DNA from: Roseomonas sp. | GTDB lineage: Bacteria > Pseudomonadota > Alphaproteobacteria > Acetobacterales > Acetobacteraceae | Length of the DNA: 42,347 nt | Assembly: GCA_028288745.1 (NCBI GenBank) | Contig: JAQGHX010000190.1 | Span: forward strand, 1 to 42,347 | Direction of reading: 5' to 3' | Part shown: piece after piece, positions 27,745-39,955 of the stretch | Layout: every line of letters begins with the position of its first letter | How positions within the stretch are numbered: position 1 is the stretch's first letter | Translations under genes and position numbers: made by a program | Notes under the pieces: generated by a model | What the model saw: only the letters and a program-made list of their open reading frames with translations | Databases searched by the model: none | Told to the model about the DNA's origin: nothing

Positions 27745-27815
27745 GGAAGTAAGACAGTAAGGAACCAGATGAAAAATGGGGTTCGGGAAATGCCTTCCCC
27801 GGCCTTTCACCGCCG

Positions 27816-28712
27816 TCAGGACAGCCGCACCATCAGGATCTCGGGCGCCACGCCGAAGCGCACCGGCAGCACGCTGCATCCCAGCCCGCCGGAGACGATC
27901 AGCCGCCTGCCCTCTTCCTCCACCAGCCCATAGACGAAGCGCTGCCCGTAGCGGGAGCCGACAACGGGCGCCCAGCCAAACAGCCGCACCTGCCCGCCAT
28001 GGGTATGGCCCGAGAGAGTCAGCGCCACCCGCTTCGGCACATTGACGAACTGGTCCGGCTCATGCGCCATCAGGATGGCCGGGGCGTCGTCGCCCGCCAG
28101 CGGCGCCAGCGTGGCGGCCAGGTTGTCAGCACCGCGGAACCGGCCCATCCCGAGCCGGAAGGCCAGCATGCTGTCGGCGCCGCAGAGCCAGACGCCCTCG
28201 CCATGCGGCAGGCGCACCGCGTCATTGGCCAGTACGCTGAAGCCCGCCTGGCGCAACAGCGGCTCCATGGCCGGCGACCCCTGCCTCGCCTGCTGCACCG
28301 CCAGATCGTCCCACCAGTCATGGTTACCGAGAACGGCGAATTTACCCAGCGGCGCCTGCAATTCAGCCAGGGCGCCGACCACCTCGGGCATTGGCAGGCG
28401 GCGGCGCGCCCAGCGGAAATGACTGGGAATATCGCCCAGCAGCAGGTGAGCGTCCGGCTTCAGCGCATTGGCGGTGGCGACGATCCGCTGGATGCGGTCC
28501 ATCGGCATCCAGGGCTCGTTGGCATGCAGGTCGGCCAGGACACAGAGCGAGAGCGGCGGCCGGGCGCCCCAGCCCGGCAGCTTCAGGTGGTACTCGCGCA
28601 CCACCAGCAACAGGCCGGGCTCGACAATGACGGCGAAGGCCGAGGTGGCGCCGCCGGCCGTCAGCCAGGCCGCGCCACCCGCCAGCAGGCGTCGCCGGGT
28701 CAGCCAGGGCAA
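27816..28712 (-). CDS. Tat-exported metallophosphoesterase (YkuE/YaeI type)
   Basis: MPWLTRRRLLAGGAAWL; LCVLADLHANEPWM, LLLGDIPSH, VLGNHDWWDD, ILMAHEPDQF, LSGHTHGGQVRLFGW. Confidence 0.93.
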   Translation of the reverse strand: MPWLTRRRLLAGGAAWLTAGGATSAFAVIVEPGLLLVVREYHLKLPGWGARPPLSLCVLADLHANEPWMPMDRIQRIVATANALKPDAHLLLGDIPSHFRWARRRLPMPEVVGALAELQAPLGKFAVLGNHDWWDDLAVQQARQGSPAMEPLLRQAGFSVLANDAVRLPHGEGVWLCGADSMLAFRLGMGRFRGADNLAATLAPLAGDDAPAILMAHEPDQFVNVPKRVALTLSGHTHGGQVRLFGWAPVVGSRYGQRFVYGLVEEEGRRLIVSGGLGCSVLPVRFGVAPEILMVRLS

Positions 28713-28722
28713 GCGGGCGGCC

Positions 28723-29814
28723 TCAGGATTTCGGGGCGTCGGCCGGGACCGCGCCGTGTACCAGGGCCTGGATGAAGGCCAGCTTCTCCACCACCGCCGG
28801 CGACAATACGAAGGGGTAGAGGTCGGCCGCGCCCATGCAGCGGTTCAGGCTGTTGACGGTGGCGGTCAGCGGCACCCAGGCCTCGATCACAGCGCGGATG
28901 TCCTTGGTGCGGTAGGGGTCGAAATCCACCTCCGTGGCCAGTTCGCCGGTGCGGTCGGCCCGTGGCGCGATGCCCAGGCCGAAGGCGCGGGCCATTTCCA
29001 GCGTATCCACGATATGCAGGTAATGCGCCCAGGTCTCCGCGAAATCCTCCCACGGATGGGCGGTGGCATAGGCGCTGACGAAATTCTCCTGCCAGTCCGG
29101 GGGCGGGCCTTCCTTGTAGTGGCGCTGCAGGGCCGCGCTGTAATCCTGGGTATCGTCGCCGAAGACGGCGCGGCATTCGTCGAGCCGCCCGCCATCGCGC
29201 ACCAGCCGGTCCCAGAAGTAATGGCCGGTTTCATGGCGGAAATGGCCCAGCAGGGTGCGGTAGGGCTCGCCCATGGCGGTGCGGCGCTTCACCCGCTCGG
29301 CATCGTCGGCCTCGACCAGCGCCAGGGTGATCAGGCCGTCATCATGGCCGGTCATCACCTGCTGCCCGACTTCCGGCGCATCGGCCAGGAAGTCGAAGGC
29401 CAGCCCGTTCTCCGGGTCCTCCAGCCGGCTGACCAGCGGCAGACGCAGGCGGATGAAGCTGTAGAAGGCGCGGCGCTTGGCGGCCTCGATCTTCTGCCAG
29501 CGTTCCTTGTTCACGGGGTCGGAAATGTCGGGGATGATGTGGTTGTGCCGGCAGGCGAGACAGAGTTTGTCCTCGCTCCCGGCCGGCACCATCCAGTTGC
29601 AGGCCTCGTGCCGGGCATTGCCGCAGAAGCGGTAGAGCTGAGACTGGTCGGCCTTCGGCCGCCACAGGTCCTTCCGCTCCTCCACATCCTCGGGGTCGAG
29701 CGCCGAGAGCACGTTCGGCCCCGACAGGTAGCCAAGCGTGACGCCGCATTTCACGCAGAGCGTATTCTCGAAATAGAGGAGCTGTCCGCAGACCTGGCAG
29801 TTGAAAAGGCGCAT
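28723..29814 (-). CDS. Putative zinc-binding metallopeptidase with N-terminal zinc ribbon (DUF2248-like)
   Basis: MRLFNCQVCGQLLYFENTLCVKCGVTLGYLS; LLGHFRHETGHYFWDRLV (HExxH); PPPDWQENFVSAYATAHPWEDFAETWAHYLHI. Confidence 0.88.
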   Translation of the reverse strand: MRLFNCQVCGQLLYFENTLCVKCGVTLGYLSGPNVLSALDPEDVEERKDLWRPKADQSQLYRFCGNARHEACNWMVPAGSEDKLCLACRHNHIIPDISDPVNKERWQKIEAAKRRAFYSFIRLRLPLVSRLEDPENGLAFDFLADAPEVGQQVMTGHDDGLITLALVEADDAERVKRRTAMGEPYRTLLGHFRHETGHYFWDRLVRDGGRLDECRAVFGDDTQDYSAALQRHYKEGPPPDWQENFVSAYATAHPWEDFAETWAHYLHIVDTLEMARAFGLGIAPRADRTGELATEVDFDPYRTKDIRAVIEAWVPLTATVNSLNRCMGAADLYPFVLSPAVVEKLAFIQALVHGAVPADAPKS

Positions 29815-29952
29815 GGATTCCGTTCCCGTCCGGGACCGGCCCGGCGTGTGGCAAGCAGAATGCCCGATATCCACCGCGGTTGCGCCCCACGCCGAAGAAT
29901 AGCGGGGCTTCACGGGGAGGGGCCGAAAGACCTCTCCCCGGTAGCGTAATGC

Positions 29953-31534
<1,582 letters not shown>

Positions 31535-31585
31535 GGTCGTTCCGATGCGGCGGGAGGAAGGGTGGCGCAGTTCAGGCTGGCCGGG

Positions 31586-33382
<1,797 letters not shown>

Positions 33383-33473
33383 GATGTTCTACGTGCTTCC
33401 TGGTCTGTCTGGCTGGCGGGGCGGAGCTTCGCCTCGCGGGTAGCCCGGGTCTAACGCGCCTGCCCGGCGTCCG

Positions 33474-34424
33474 TCAACGCCGGCAATCAATAAAAGCGAT
33501 AATTTCCGCCCATTCTCTTTCTGAAAATTGCTCCAGACCCGTCACTCGCGCATAGATCGTATGCGTGCCTGTCACATCCGCGAGTGGTTGGTGCCGGAAC
33601 CACGTCGCCTGGCGCTTGGTATATTGCCCGATAGCGAGGCAGGCCCGCCGCCCCGCCTCCTCCATGCTCATCCGGCCGCCGAGCACCGCCGAGATTTCCG
33701 GCACGCCATGCGCCCGCATCGCCGGCAGTGCCGGGTCCAGCTTGGCGGCGAGCAGCGCCCGCACTTCCTCCACCGCCCCCGCGCCGGCCATGCCCTGCCA
33801 GCGCTGCCCGATGGCGGCCCGGAGGGCATCACGCGGCGGGTCCAGCCGGATGGCGGCGAAGCGCCAGGGGGCCGGGCCGGTGCCGGATTCCGCCTGCCAG
33901 GAGGCCAGCCCCCGCCCGGTGGCGCGCCAGACCTCCCAGGCCCGTGCCAGCCGCTGGCTGTCGCTGGGGCGCAGCTTCGCGCCGGTCTCCGGGTCGGCTT
34001 CCATCAGCCGGGCATGCAGGGCGGCGGGGCCGCTGGTGGCCAGCAGGCCCCGGGCCTCGGCCCGCGCCTCGGGCGGGATTGGGGGGATATCGTTCAGCCC
34101 ATCCGTCAGGGCCCGAAAATACAACCCGGTGCCGCCGCAGAGAATCGGCAGCCGCGCCCGCCCCATTTCCTCCAGGGCCCGGCGCCGCCACCAGGCCACG
34201 CTGGCGGCCTCGCCCGGCGGATGTACGCCATAGAGCCGGTGGGGCGCCCTCGCCTCCTCCTCCGGGCTCGGGCGCGCGGTCAGCACCCGCAGCCCGTCAT
34301 AGACCTGCATGCTGTCGGTATTGATGACGGTGCCGCCCAGCCGTTCCGCCAGGGCGAGCGCCAGCGCCGACTTGCCGCTGGCCGTGGGCCCCGCCACCAG
34401 CAGCGCAAAAGGTTGATCCGTCAT
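33474..34424 (-). CDS. miaA: tRNA dimethylallyltransferase
   Basis: LLVAGPTASGKSALALALAERLGGTVINTDSMQVYDGLRVLTARPSPEEEARAPHRLYG. Confidence 0.97.
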   Translation of the reverse strand: MTDQPFALLVAGPTASGKSALALALAERLGGTVINTDSMQVYDGLRVLTARPSPEEEARAPHRLYGVHPPGEAASVAWWRRRALEEMGRARLPILCGGTGLYFRALTDGLNDIPPIPPEARAEARGLLATSGPAALHARLMEADPETGAKLRPSDSQRLARAWEVWRATGRGLASWQAESGTGPAPWRFAAIRLDPPRDALRAAIGQRWQGMAGAGAVEEVRALLAAKLDPALPAMRAHGVPEISAVLGGRMSMEEAGRRACLAIGQYTKRQATWFRHQPLADVTGTHTIYARVTGLEQFSEREWAEIIAFIDCRR

Positions 34425-34450
34425 GGCCGCGCGGGCATGGTCCCGCCCCA

Positions 34451-35341
34451 ATGTCTCATATGCTCACCCTGATCGCGCCCGCAGGAATCCTGCAGGCGCC
34501 CCTCGTCGCGCGCGTTCGCGCGGCCCTTCTCGACCTTGGCGGACAGGCCGGTACGCCGGACTGGCTGGCGGAGGGCGAGGCCGCCGACCTGCCCTTCGCC
34601 ATGCTGGCGCCGGAACAGGCGGATGCCATCGCCCGCGCCGCATTGGAAGGGGTTTCGGTCGATTGCATCGCGCAGCTGGCGGAAGGCCGCCGCAAGATGC
34701 TGCTGGTCGCGGACATGGACAGCACCATCATCACCGCCGAGACGCTGGACGAACTGGCCGCCTTCGCCGGCGTGCAGGACCAGATCGCTGCCATCACCCG
34801 GCGCAGCATGAATGGCGAGATCGACTTCGCCACCTCCCTCCGCGAGCGGGTGGCGATGATCGCCGGCCTGGGGCTGGAGGCCCTGCAGAAGACCTGGGCC
34901 GGGATCGAGATCATGCCGGGCGCCAAGACCCTGGTGCGCACCATGGCGGCGCATGGCGCGCATTGCGCCATCGCCTCGGGCGGCTTCACCTGGTTCACGG
35001 AGCGCGTGGCGAAAAAGGTCGGCTTCCAGAGCCACCACGCCAATATCCTGCTGGATGACGGCCATGCCCTGACCGGCAAGGTCGAGGAACCGGTCTTCGA
35101 CCGCGATGCCAAGCTGGCCATCCTGAAGAAGCTGGCCGCCGACCTGCACCTGCCCCTGGCCGCCACCGCCGCCGTGGGAGATGGCGCCAACGACCTGGCG
35201 ATGCTGGGGGCCGCGGGGCTGGGGGTCGCCTTCCGCGCCAAGCCCGTGGTCGCCGCCAGCGCCCGGGCGCGGGTGGACCATGCCGACCTGCGGGCCCTGC
35301 TCTACGCCCAGGGCTACCGCGCCAGCGAATTCAGGGCCTGA
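34451..35341 (+). CDS. serB: Phosphoserine phosphatase
   Basis: MLLVADMDSTIITAETLDELAAFAGVQDQIAAITRRSMNGEIDFATSLRERV; AVGDGANDLAMLGAAGLGVAFRAKP. Confidence 0.97.
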   Translation: MSHMLTLIAPAGILQAPLVARVRAALLDLGGQAGTPDWLAEGEAADLPFAMLAPEQADAIARAALEGVSVDCIAQLAEGRRKMLLVADMDSTIITAETLDELAAFAGVQDQIAAITRRSMNGEIDFATSLRERVAMIAGLGLEALQKTWAGIEIMPGAKTLVRTMAAHGAHCAIASGGFTWFTERVAKKVGFQSHHANILLDDGHALTGKVEEPVFDRDAKLAILKKLAADLHLPLAATAAVGDGANDLAMLGAAGLGVAFRAKPVVAASARARVDHADLRALLYAQGYRASEFRA

Positions 35342-35349
35342 AAACAGGA

Positions 35350-35371
35350 CAGGGGGGCCGAAGCCCCCCTG
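35350..35371. terminator. Bidirectional terminator hairpin between convergent serB and degP-like genes
   Basis: CAGGGGGGC-CGAA-GCCCCCCTG, 9-bp perfect stem with tetraloop. Confidence 0.8.
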
Positions 35372-35397
35372 CCTGACGGCTTTGGATGCCGGCCGGC

Positions 35398-36951
35398 TCA
35401 GCCGGGACGGCCGCTATCGGCCCGCAGGCGCAGCGGCACGAAGCGCTGCCCCTGGCCATTCTCGATCAACAGCAGGGCGCTCGGGCGGTTGGTCTTGCGC
35501 AGCCGCTCGATCTGGTCGCGCACCTCCTGCGGGGTGGTCACGCGGTTCTGCTGCACTTCCACGATCAGGTCGCCGGGCGCGATGCCGCGCTCGGCGGCGC
35601 TGCTGCCGGCGGCCACGTCGGTCACCACCACGCCGCGGGCTTCGTCGCGCAGGCTGAAGCGCTCCTTCAGCTCGGCATTGATGGGGGAGACCTTCAGGCC
35701 CAGCCCGGCCAGTTCCAGCGCCCCACCGGGGCTCGGGGTCTGCTGCGGGGCGGCGGTCGCGGCGGCCTGCTGGTCGTTCGGCAGCTCGGCCACCGTGATC
35801 TTCAGCTCCTTCTCGGCGCCACCGCGCCAGACGGTCATCGGCGCCTCGGTGCCCACCGGCGTCTCGGCGACGATACGCGGCAGGTTGCGCATCTCGCGCA
35901 CTTCCTGGCCATTGAAGCGCAGGATCACGTCGCCGTTCTGCACGCCGGCCTTGGCGGCCGGGCCGTCCTCCTGCGCGCGGGCCACCAGGGCGCCACGGGC
36001 GCCGCCGGGCACGGTCAGGCTCTCGGCGATCTCGTCCGTCACCTGCTGGATGTTCACGCCGACCCAGCCGCGCCGCACCCGGCCGCCGTTGCGCAATTGC
36101 GCCACGATGTTCTGGGCCAGGTTGGACGGAATGGCGAAGCCGATGCCGATGGACCCGCCGGAGGGCGAGACGATGGCGGTGTTGATGCCCACCACCTCGC
36201 CGCGCACGTTGAACAGCGGGCCGCCGGAATTGCCACGGTTGATGGCCGCATCCGTCTGGATGAAGTCGTCATACGGGCCGGCATTGATGTTGCGGCCGCG
36301 CGCCGAGACGATGCCGGCGGTGACGCTGCCGCCGAAGCCCAGCGGGTTGCCGATGGCCAGCACCCAGTCGCCGACCTCGGCGGTGTCGGAGTCACCGAAA
36401 GGTACGACAGGCAGCGGCTTGTCGCTCTTGACCCGCAGCACGGCCAGATCGGTGCGCGTGTCGACGCCCACCAGCTCGGCCTTCAGCGTGGTGTTGTCGT
36501 GCAGCACGACGTTGATCTCGTCGGCACCGTCGACCACGTGGTTGTTGGTCACGATGATGCCCGAGGCATCGATGATGAAGCCGGAGCCCTGGCTCTGCGC
36601 CCGGCGCTGCGGGCCGCCGCCCGGCGGCTGGCCGGGGCGGCCGCGCTGCTGGCGGTCGAAGAAGTCGCGGAACAACTCCTCGAACGGGCTGCCCGGCGGG
36701 GCCTGCGGCATTTCCGGCGCATCGGGCCGGCCGGCGCGCGCGCCACCGATTGCCTGGCTGGTCTGGATATTGACCACCGAGGGCAGCAGGCGGCGGGCCA
36801 GCGGCGCGAATGTTTCAGGGGTGCTCACGGCGGCGGGCGCCGTGGGCGTAGTGCTCGGCGCCGGGGCGGCCTGCTGGGCCAACGCCGGCAGCGGCGCTGC
36901 CAACGGGGCCGCGGCAACCGCGGCGGCGAACATCATGGAGGCGAGACGCAT
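35398..36951 (-). CDS. Do-family periplasmic serine endopeptidase (DegP/DegQ/MucD)
   Basis: Signal from MRLASMMFAAAVAAAPLAAP; GSGFIIDASGIIVTNNHVVDGADEINV, TDLAVLRVKSDKPLP, QTDAAINRGNSGGPLFNVRGEVVGINTAI, two PDZ domains. Confidence 0.96.
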   Translation of the reverse strand: MRLASMMFAAAVAAAPLAAPLPALAQQAAPAPSTTPTAPAAVSTPETFAPLARRLLPSVVNIQTSQAIGGARAGRPDAPEMPQAPPGSPFEELFRDFFDRQQRGRPGQPPGGGPQRRAQSQGSGFIIDASGIIVTNNHVVDGADEINVVLHDNTTLKAELVGVDTRTDLAVLRVKSDKPLPVVPFGDSDTAEVGDWVLAIGNPLGFGGSVTAGIVSARGRNINAGPYDDFIQTDAAINRGNSGGPLFNVRGEVVGINTAIVSPSGGSIGIGFAIPSNLAQNIVAQLRNGGRVRRGWVGVNIQQVTDEIAESLTVPGGARGALVARAQEDGPAAKAGVQNGDVILRFNGQEVREMRNLPRIVAETPVGTEAPMTVWRGGAEKELKITVAELPNDQQAAATAAPQQTPSPGGALELAGLGLKVSPINAELKERFSLRDEARGVVVTDVAAGSSAAERGIAPGDLIVEVQQNRVTTPQEVRDQIERLRKTNRPSALLLIENGQGQRFVPLRLRADSGRPG

Positions 36952-37238
36952 CGGCAGAACCTCGCTTTCGACCAGAAGACAGGCCGCATGGATAGGAGAT
37001 GAAGATGGGGCCACCCGCCGGAAAGGCAAAGGGTATGCCCCGCGCCATCATGAGAAAGCTCAACACGCGGGGGGGTGCAAGGGATGCGCCGCCGCCGTGA
37101 CAATCCGAAACTAGCGCCGGCCGAAACCAGCGCCACCCGAAACCAGCGCGGATCGGGCGCGGGCGGAATCATCCCCTGTGCCGTGTTCGTCCCGCCGGCG
37201 GGTGGGCCCGATGGCCCACCCGTCGGCGGAAGCGCCCG

Positions 37239-38198
37239 TCAGGGCGCCGGGGCGGGTTGTGGCGCCGGCGCCTGTTCCAGCGCGGGCGCGACCGGTGTCG
37301 GCCGCACCGGCTCGCTCACCCCCGGCAGGGGCACACCGGGCTGGCTGGAGCGGAAGTAGCGGAAGAATTCCGAATCCGGCGTCAGCACCAGCCGGGCATC
37401 ACCTTCCGAGAAGGCCTCCCGATACGCCTGCATGGTCCGCCAGAACTGGAAGAACTGCGGGTCGCGCTGGAAGGCTTCGGCGAAGAGGCCGATCGCCTCC
37501 TGCTCGCCCTGGCCGCGCAGCACGTCGGCCTGGGCCTGGCTTTCGGCCAGCAGCACGGTGCGCTCGCGGTCGGCGCCGGCGCGGACGCGGGCGGCCACCT
37601 CGGCACCCTCGGCCCGGGCCTCGCGCGCTACCCGCTCACGCTCGGACTGCATGCGGTTCAGCACGGCCTGCGTATTCTCTTCCGGCAGGTCGGCGCGACG
37701 GATGCGCACATCCTCCACCCCGATGCCGAAGCGCCGGGCCTCCTCGTTCACCTGCCGCTTGATCTCGTTCATGATCCGCTGGCGGTCGGCCGAGAGCACG
37801 GCCAGCAGCGGCTCGCTGCCCAGCACCCGCCGCAGCGAGGAGGACACGATCGAGGACAGCCGGCCGCGGATGCCCGCTTCCTGCGCGCCCGAGGTCTGGA
37901 AGAACAGCAGCGGGTCGGTGATGCGGAAGCGGGTGAAGCTGTCCACGGTCAGCCGGCGCTGGTCGCCCAGGATCACTTCCTCGCCCGCCGCGTCGAAATC
38001 CAGCAGACGCCGGTCGAAGGAGACGATGGACTGGATGAAGGGGATCTTGGCGTGCAGGCCGGGCTTGTCGATCACGCGGATCGGCTGGCCGAACTGGGTG
38101 ATCATCACCTGCTCGGTCTGCTGCACGGTGAACAGGGTGGATGCGGTGGCGACCACCGCGACGACGGCGATACCCGCCAGCAGGAGCATGCGGTTCAT
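37239..38198 (-). CDS. hflC: Protease modulator HflC
   Basis: SPFH protein: LFTVQQTEQVMITQFGQPIRVIDKPGLHAKIPFIQSIVSFDRRLLDFD; overlaps hflK stop by ATGA. Confidence 0.95.
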   Translation of the reverse strand: MNRMLLLAGIAVVAVVATASTLFTVQQTEQVMITQFGQPIRVIDKPGLHAKIPFIQSIVSFDRRLLDFDAAGEEVILGDQRRLTVDSFTRFRITDPLLFFQTSGAQEAGIRGRLSSIVSSSLRRVLGSEPLLAVLSADRQRIMNEIKRQVNEEARRFGIGVEDVRIRRADLPEENTQAVLNRMQSERERVAREARAEGAEVAARVRAGADRERTVLLAESQAQADVLRGQGEQEAIGLFAEAFQRDPQFFQFWRTMQAYREAFSEGDARLVLTPDSEFFRYFRSSQPGVPLPGVSEPVRPTPVAPALEQAPAPQPAPAP

Positions 38199-39448
38199 CG
38201 GGCGGCTCCCGGGTTGGGCGTGGCTGGCGGGGCCACCGGGCGGGCCGGGCGGTCGATCAGGCCCGGCGGCGCGGGCGCGGCGGCGCGGGGCTGGTTGCCC
38301 ACGCCCTGGGCACTGGCCCCTTCCCCACCCAGCGGCAGGTAGGGCACGACGCCCTGCAACCGGTCATCCACGATGATCTTGGGGTTGCGGCGCAGGATCT
38401 CTTCCATCGTTTCCAGGTACAGGCGGCGCACCGTCACGTCCTTCGCCACCTGGTAGGCGGAGAGCACGCTGAGGAAGCGCGCGGCCTCACCACGGGCGCG
38501 GGCGACATTGCTTTCCTTAAAGCCTTCGGCCTCCTGCACCAGCCGCTGACCCTCGCCGCGGGCGCGGGGGATGATGTCGTTGCGGTAAGCCTCGGCCTCG
38601 TTGCGGGCGCGCTCGCGGTCGGCATTGGCGCGCTGCACGTCGCGGAAGGCGTCGATGACAGCCGGGGGCGGATCGACCTTCAGCAGCTGGATCTGGGTGA
38701 TCTCGATACCCGAGCCATACTGGTCCAGGATGAACTGCGAGCCCTGCAGCACGGCCTGCTCGATCTGCGCGCGGGCCTCTGTCAGGGCCGGCTGGATGGG
38801 GGTACGGCCCACCACCTCGCGCATCACGCTCTCGGCGGCCGACTTCACGGTGGCATCGGGGTTGCGGGTCTGGAACAGGTACTGGCCGGCATCGCGGATA
38901 CGCCAGAACACCGCGAAGTCGATGTCGATGATGTTCTCATCGCCAGTCAGCATCATGCTCTCCTCCAGCACGTCCCGGGCGGAGACCGGGCGCTGGAGCG
39001 GCGAGTCATTGGCGCCGCGGAAGCCGACATCGATGCGGTTGATGCGCGTCACGCGCGGCGTCGTCACGCTGTCCACCGGCCAGGGCAGGCGATAGTTCAG
39101 GCCCGGCTGGGTGGTCTCGTGGAAGGCGCCGAAGCGCATCACCACGCCCTGCTCGTCGGGCTGGACGCGATAGATGCCACTGGCGGCCCAGACGGCCAAC
39201 AGCGCCACGGCGCCGGCCACGACCCACTTGCCGCTGATGCCGCCGCCCATGCCACCACCGCCCGGCAGGATGCGCCGCAGCGCAGCCTGGGCCTGGCGGA
39301 TCGCCTCATCCAGGTCGGGGCCACCGCCACCTTGCTTATTGGGTCCCCGGCCACCACCCGGCGGCGGGGTTCCCCACGGGCCACCCGGGCGTGGATTGCC
39401 CCAGGGGCTGCCCCCGGAGTTCTGACCACCATTATTGTTCCAGGGCAT
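38195..39448 (-). CDS. hflK: FtsH protease activity modulator HflK
   Basis: MPWNNNGGQNSGGSPWGNPRPGGPWG...; YRVQPDEQGVVMRFGAFHETTQPGLNYRLPWPVDSV. Confidence 0.96.
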   Translation of the reverse strand: MPWNNNGGQNSGGSPWGNPRPGGPWGTPPPGGGRGPNKQGGGGPDLDEAIRQAQAALRRILPGGGGMGGGISGKWVVAGAVALLAVWAASGIYRVQPDEQGVVMRFGAFHETTQPGLNYRLPWPVDSVTTPRVTRINRIDVGFRGANDSPLQRPVSARDVLEESMMLTGDENIIDIDFAVFWRIRDAGQYLFQTRNPDATVKSAAESVMREVVGRTPIQPALTEARAQIEQAVLQGSQFILDQYGSGIEITQIQLLKVDPPPAVIDAFRDVQRANADRERARNEAEAYRNDIIPRARGEGQRLVQEAEGFKESNVARARGEAARFLSVLSAYQVAKDVTVRRLYLETMEEILRRNPKIIVDDRLQGVVPYLPLGGEGASAQGVGNQPRAAAPAPPGLIDRPARPVAPPATPNPGAAR

Positions 39449-39515
39449 CGGCCGGCACATCTCCCGTAACGTGTCGTCGCACGCCGCGCATTGTGCGCGG
39501 TGGTCGCAAGGTCGT

Positions 39516-39831
39516 GGCCGCCTGCGCGGCCGTCGCAAGTCCCGGCCGCTTACGCGGCTGTCGCATTATGGCCGCTTGCGCGGCTGTCGCCCACCATGGC
39601 CGCCTGCGCGGCCGTCATATCCGGCCGCTTGCGCGGCTCTCGTTTATCATAGCCGCCCTCGGCCGTTCTCTCTCGTGGCCGCCTTCGCGGCTGTCGTAGC
39701 CCACCCCGGCCGCTTGCGCGGCTGCCGCAATCATCCCGCCCGCCGTCGGCTGCCGCAAGGGCCGGCTGCCGCTCCCTCACTCCGTCAGGCCGCCTGCGTG
39801 GTCGACGCAGGTCGTGGCCGCTTGCGCGAGG
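39516..39831. repeat. Periodic array of ~16-bp mini-palindromes, consensus GGCCGC-YTGC-GCGGCY-GTCGCA
   Basis: Units at 39516, 39544, 39570, 39598, 39623, 39651 (degenerate), 39677, 39708, 39788 (degenerate), 39816 (degenerate); mostly 25-31 bp apart; arms conserved, tetraloop and spacer vary. Confidence 0.88.
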
Positions 39832-39955
39832 CGGGTGCATGCGCGACAGGGCCAGACCATATGTCGTCCTGTCCGGGCCATGGCGCAATGCGTGAGCACG
39901 CACGTCACAGCGGGGGCGTGGCCGATATTGTCCGGGGATAAGGAGTTTTCAAGCG

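Noticed and set aside
33383-33473. Branched-chain amino-acid leader peptide upstream of ilvB
   Set aside because: Looked for a Leu/Ile/Val-rich short ORF on the minus strand between miaA and ilvB; none was convincing.
39516-39831. CRISPR array
   Set aside because: Unit is only ~16 bp and palindromic, gaps are about 10-15 bp and partly similar, and no cas genes are present.
39550-39903. 117-aa minus ORF and 168-aa plus ORF over the palindrome array
   Set aside because: Arg/Pro-rich translations (GRLRGCR-like periodicity) follow from the DNA repeat; indel-like spacing changes break periodic frames, so coding is unlikely.
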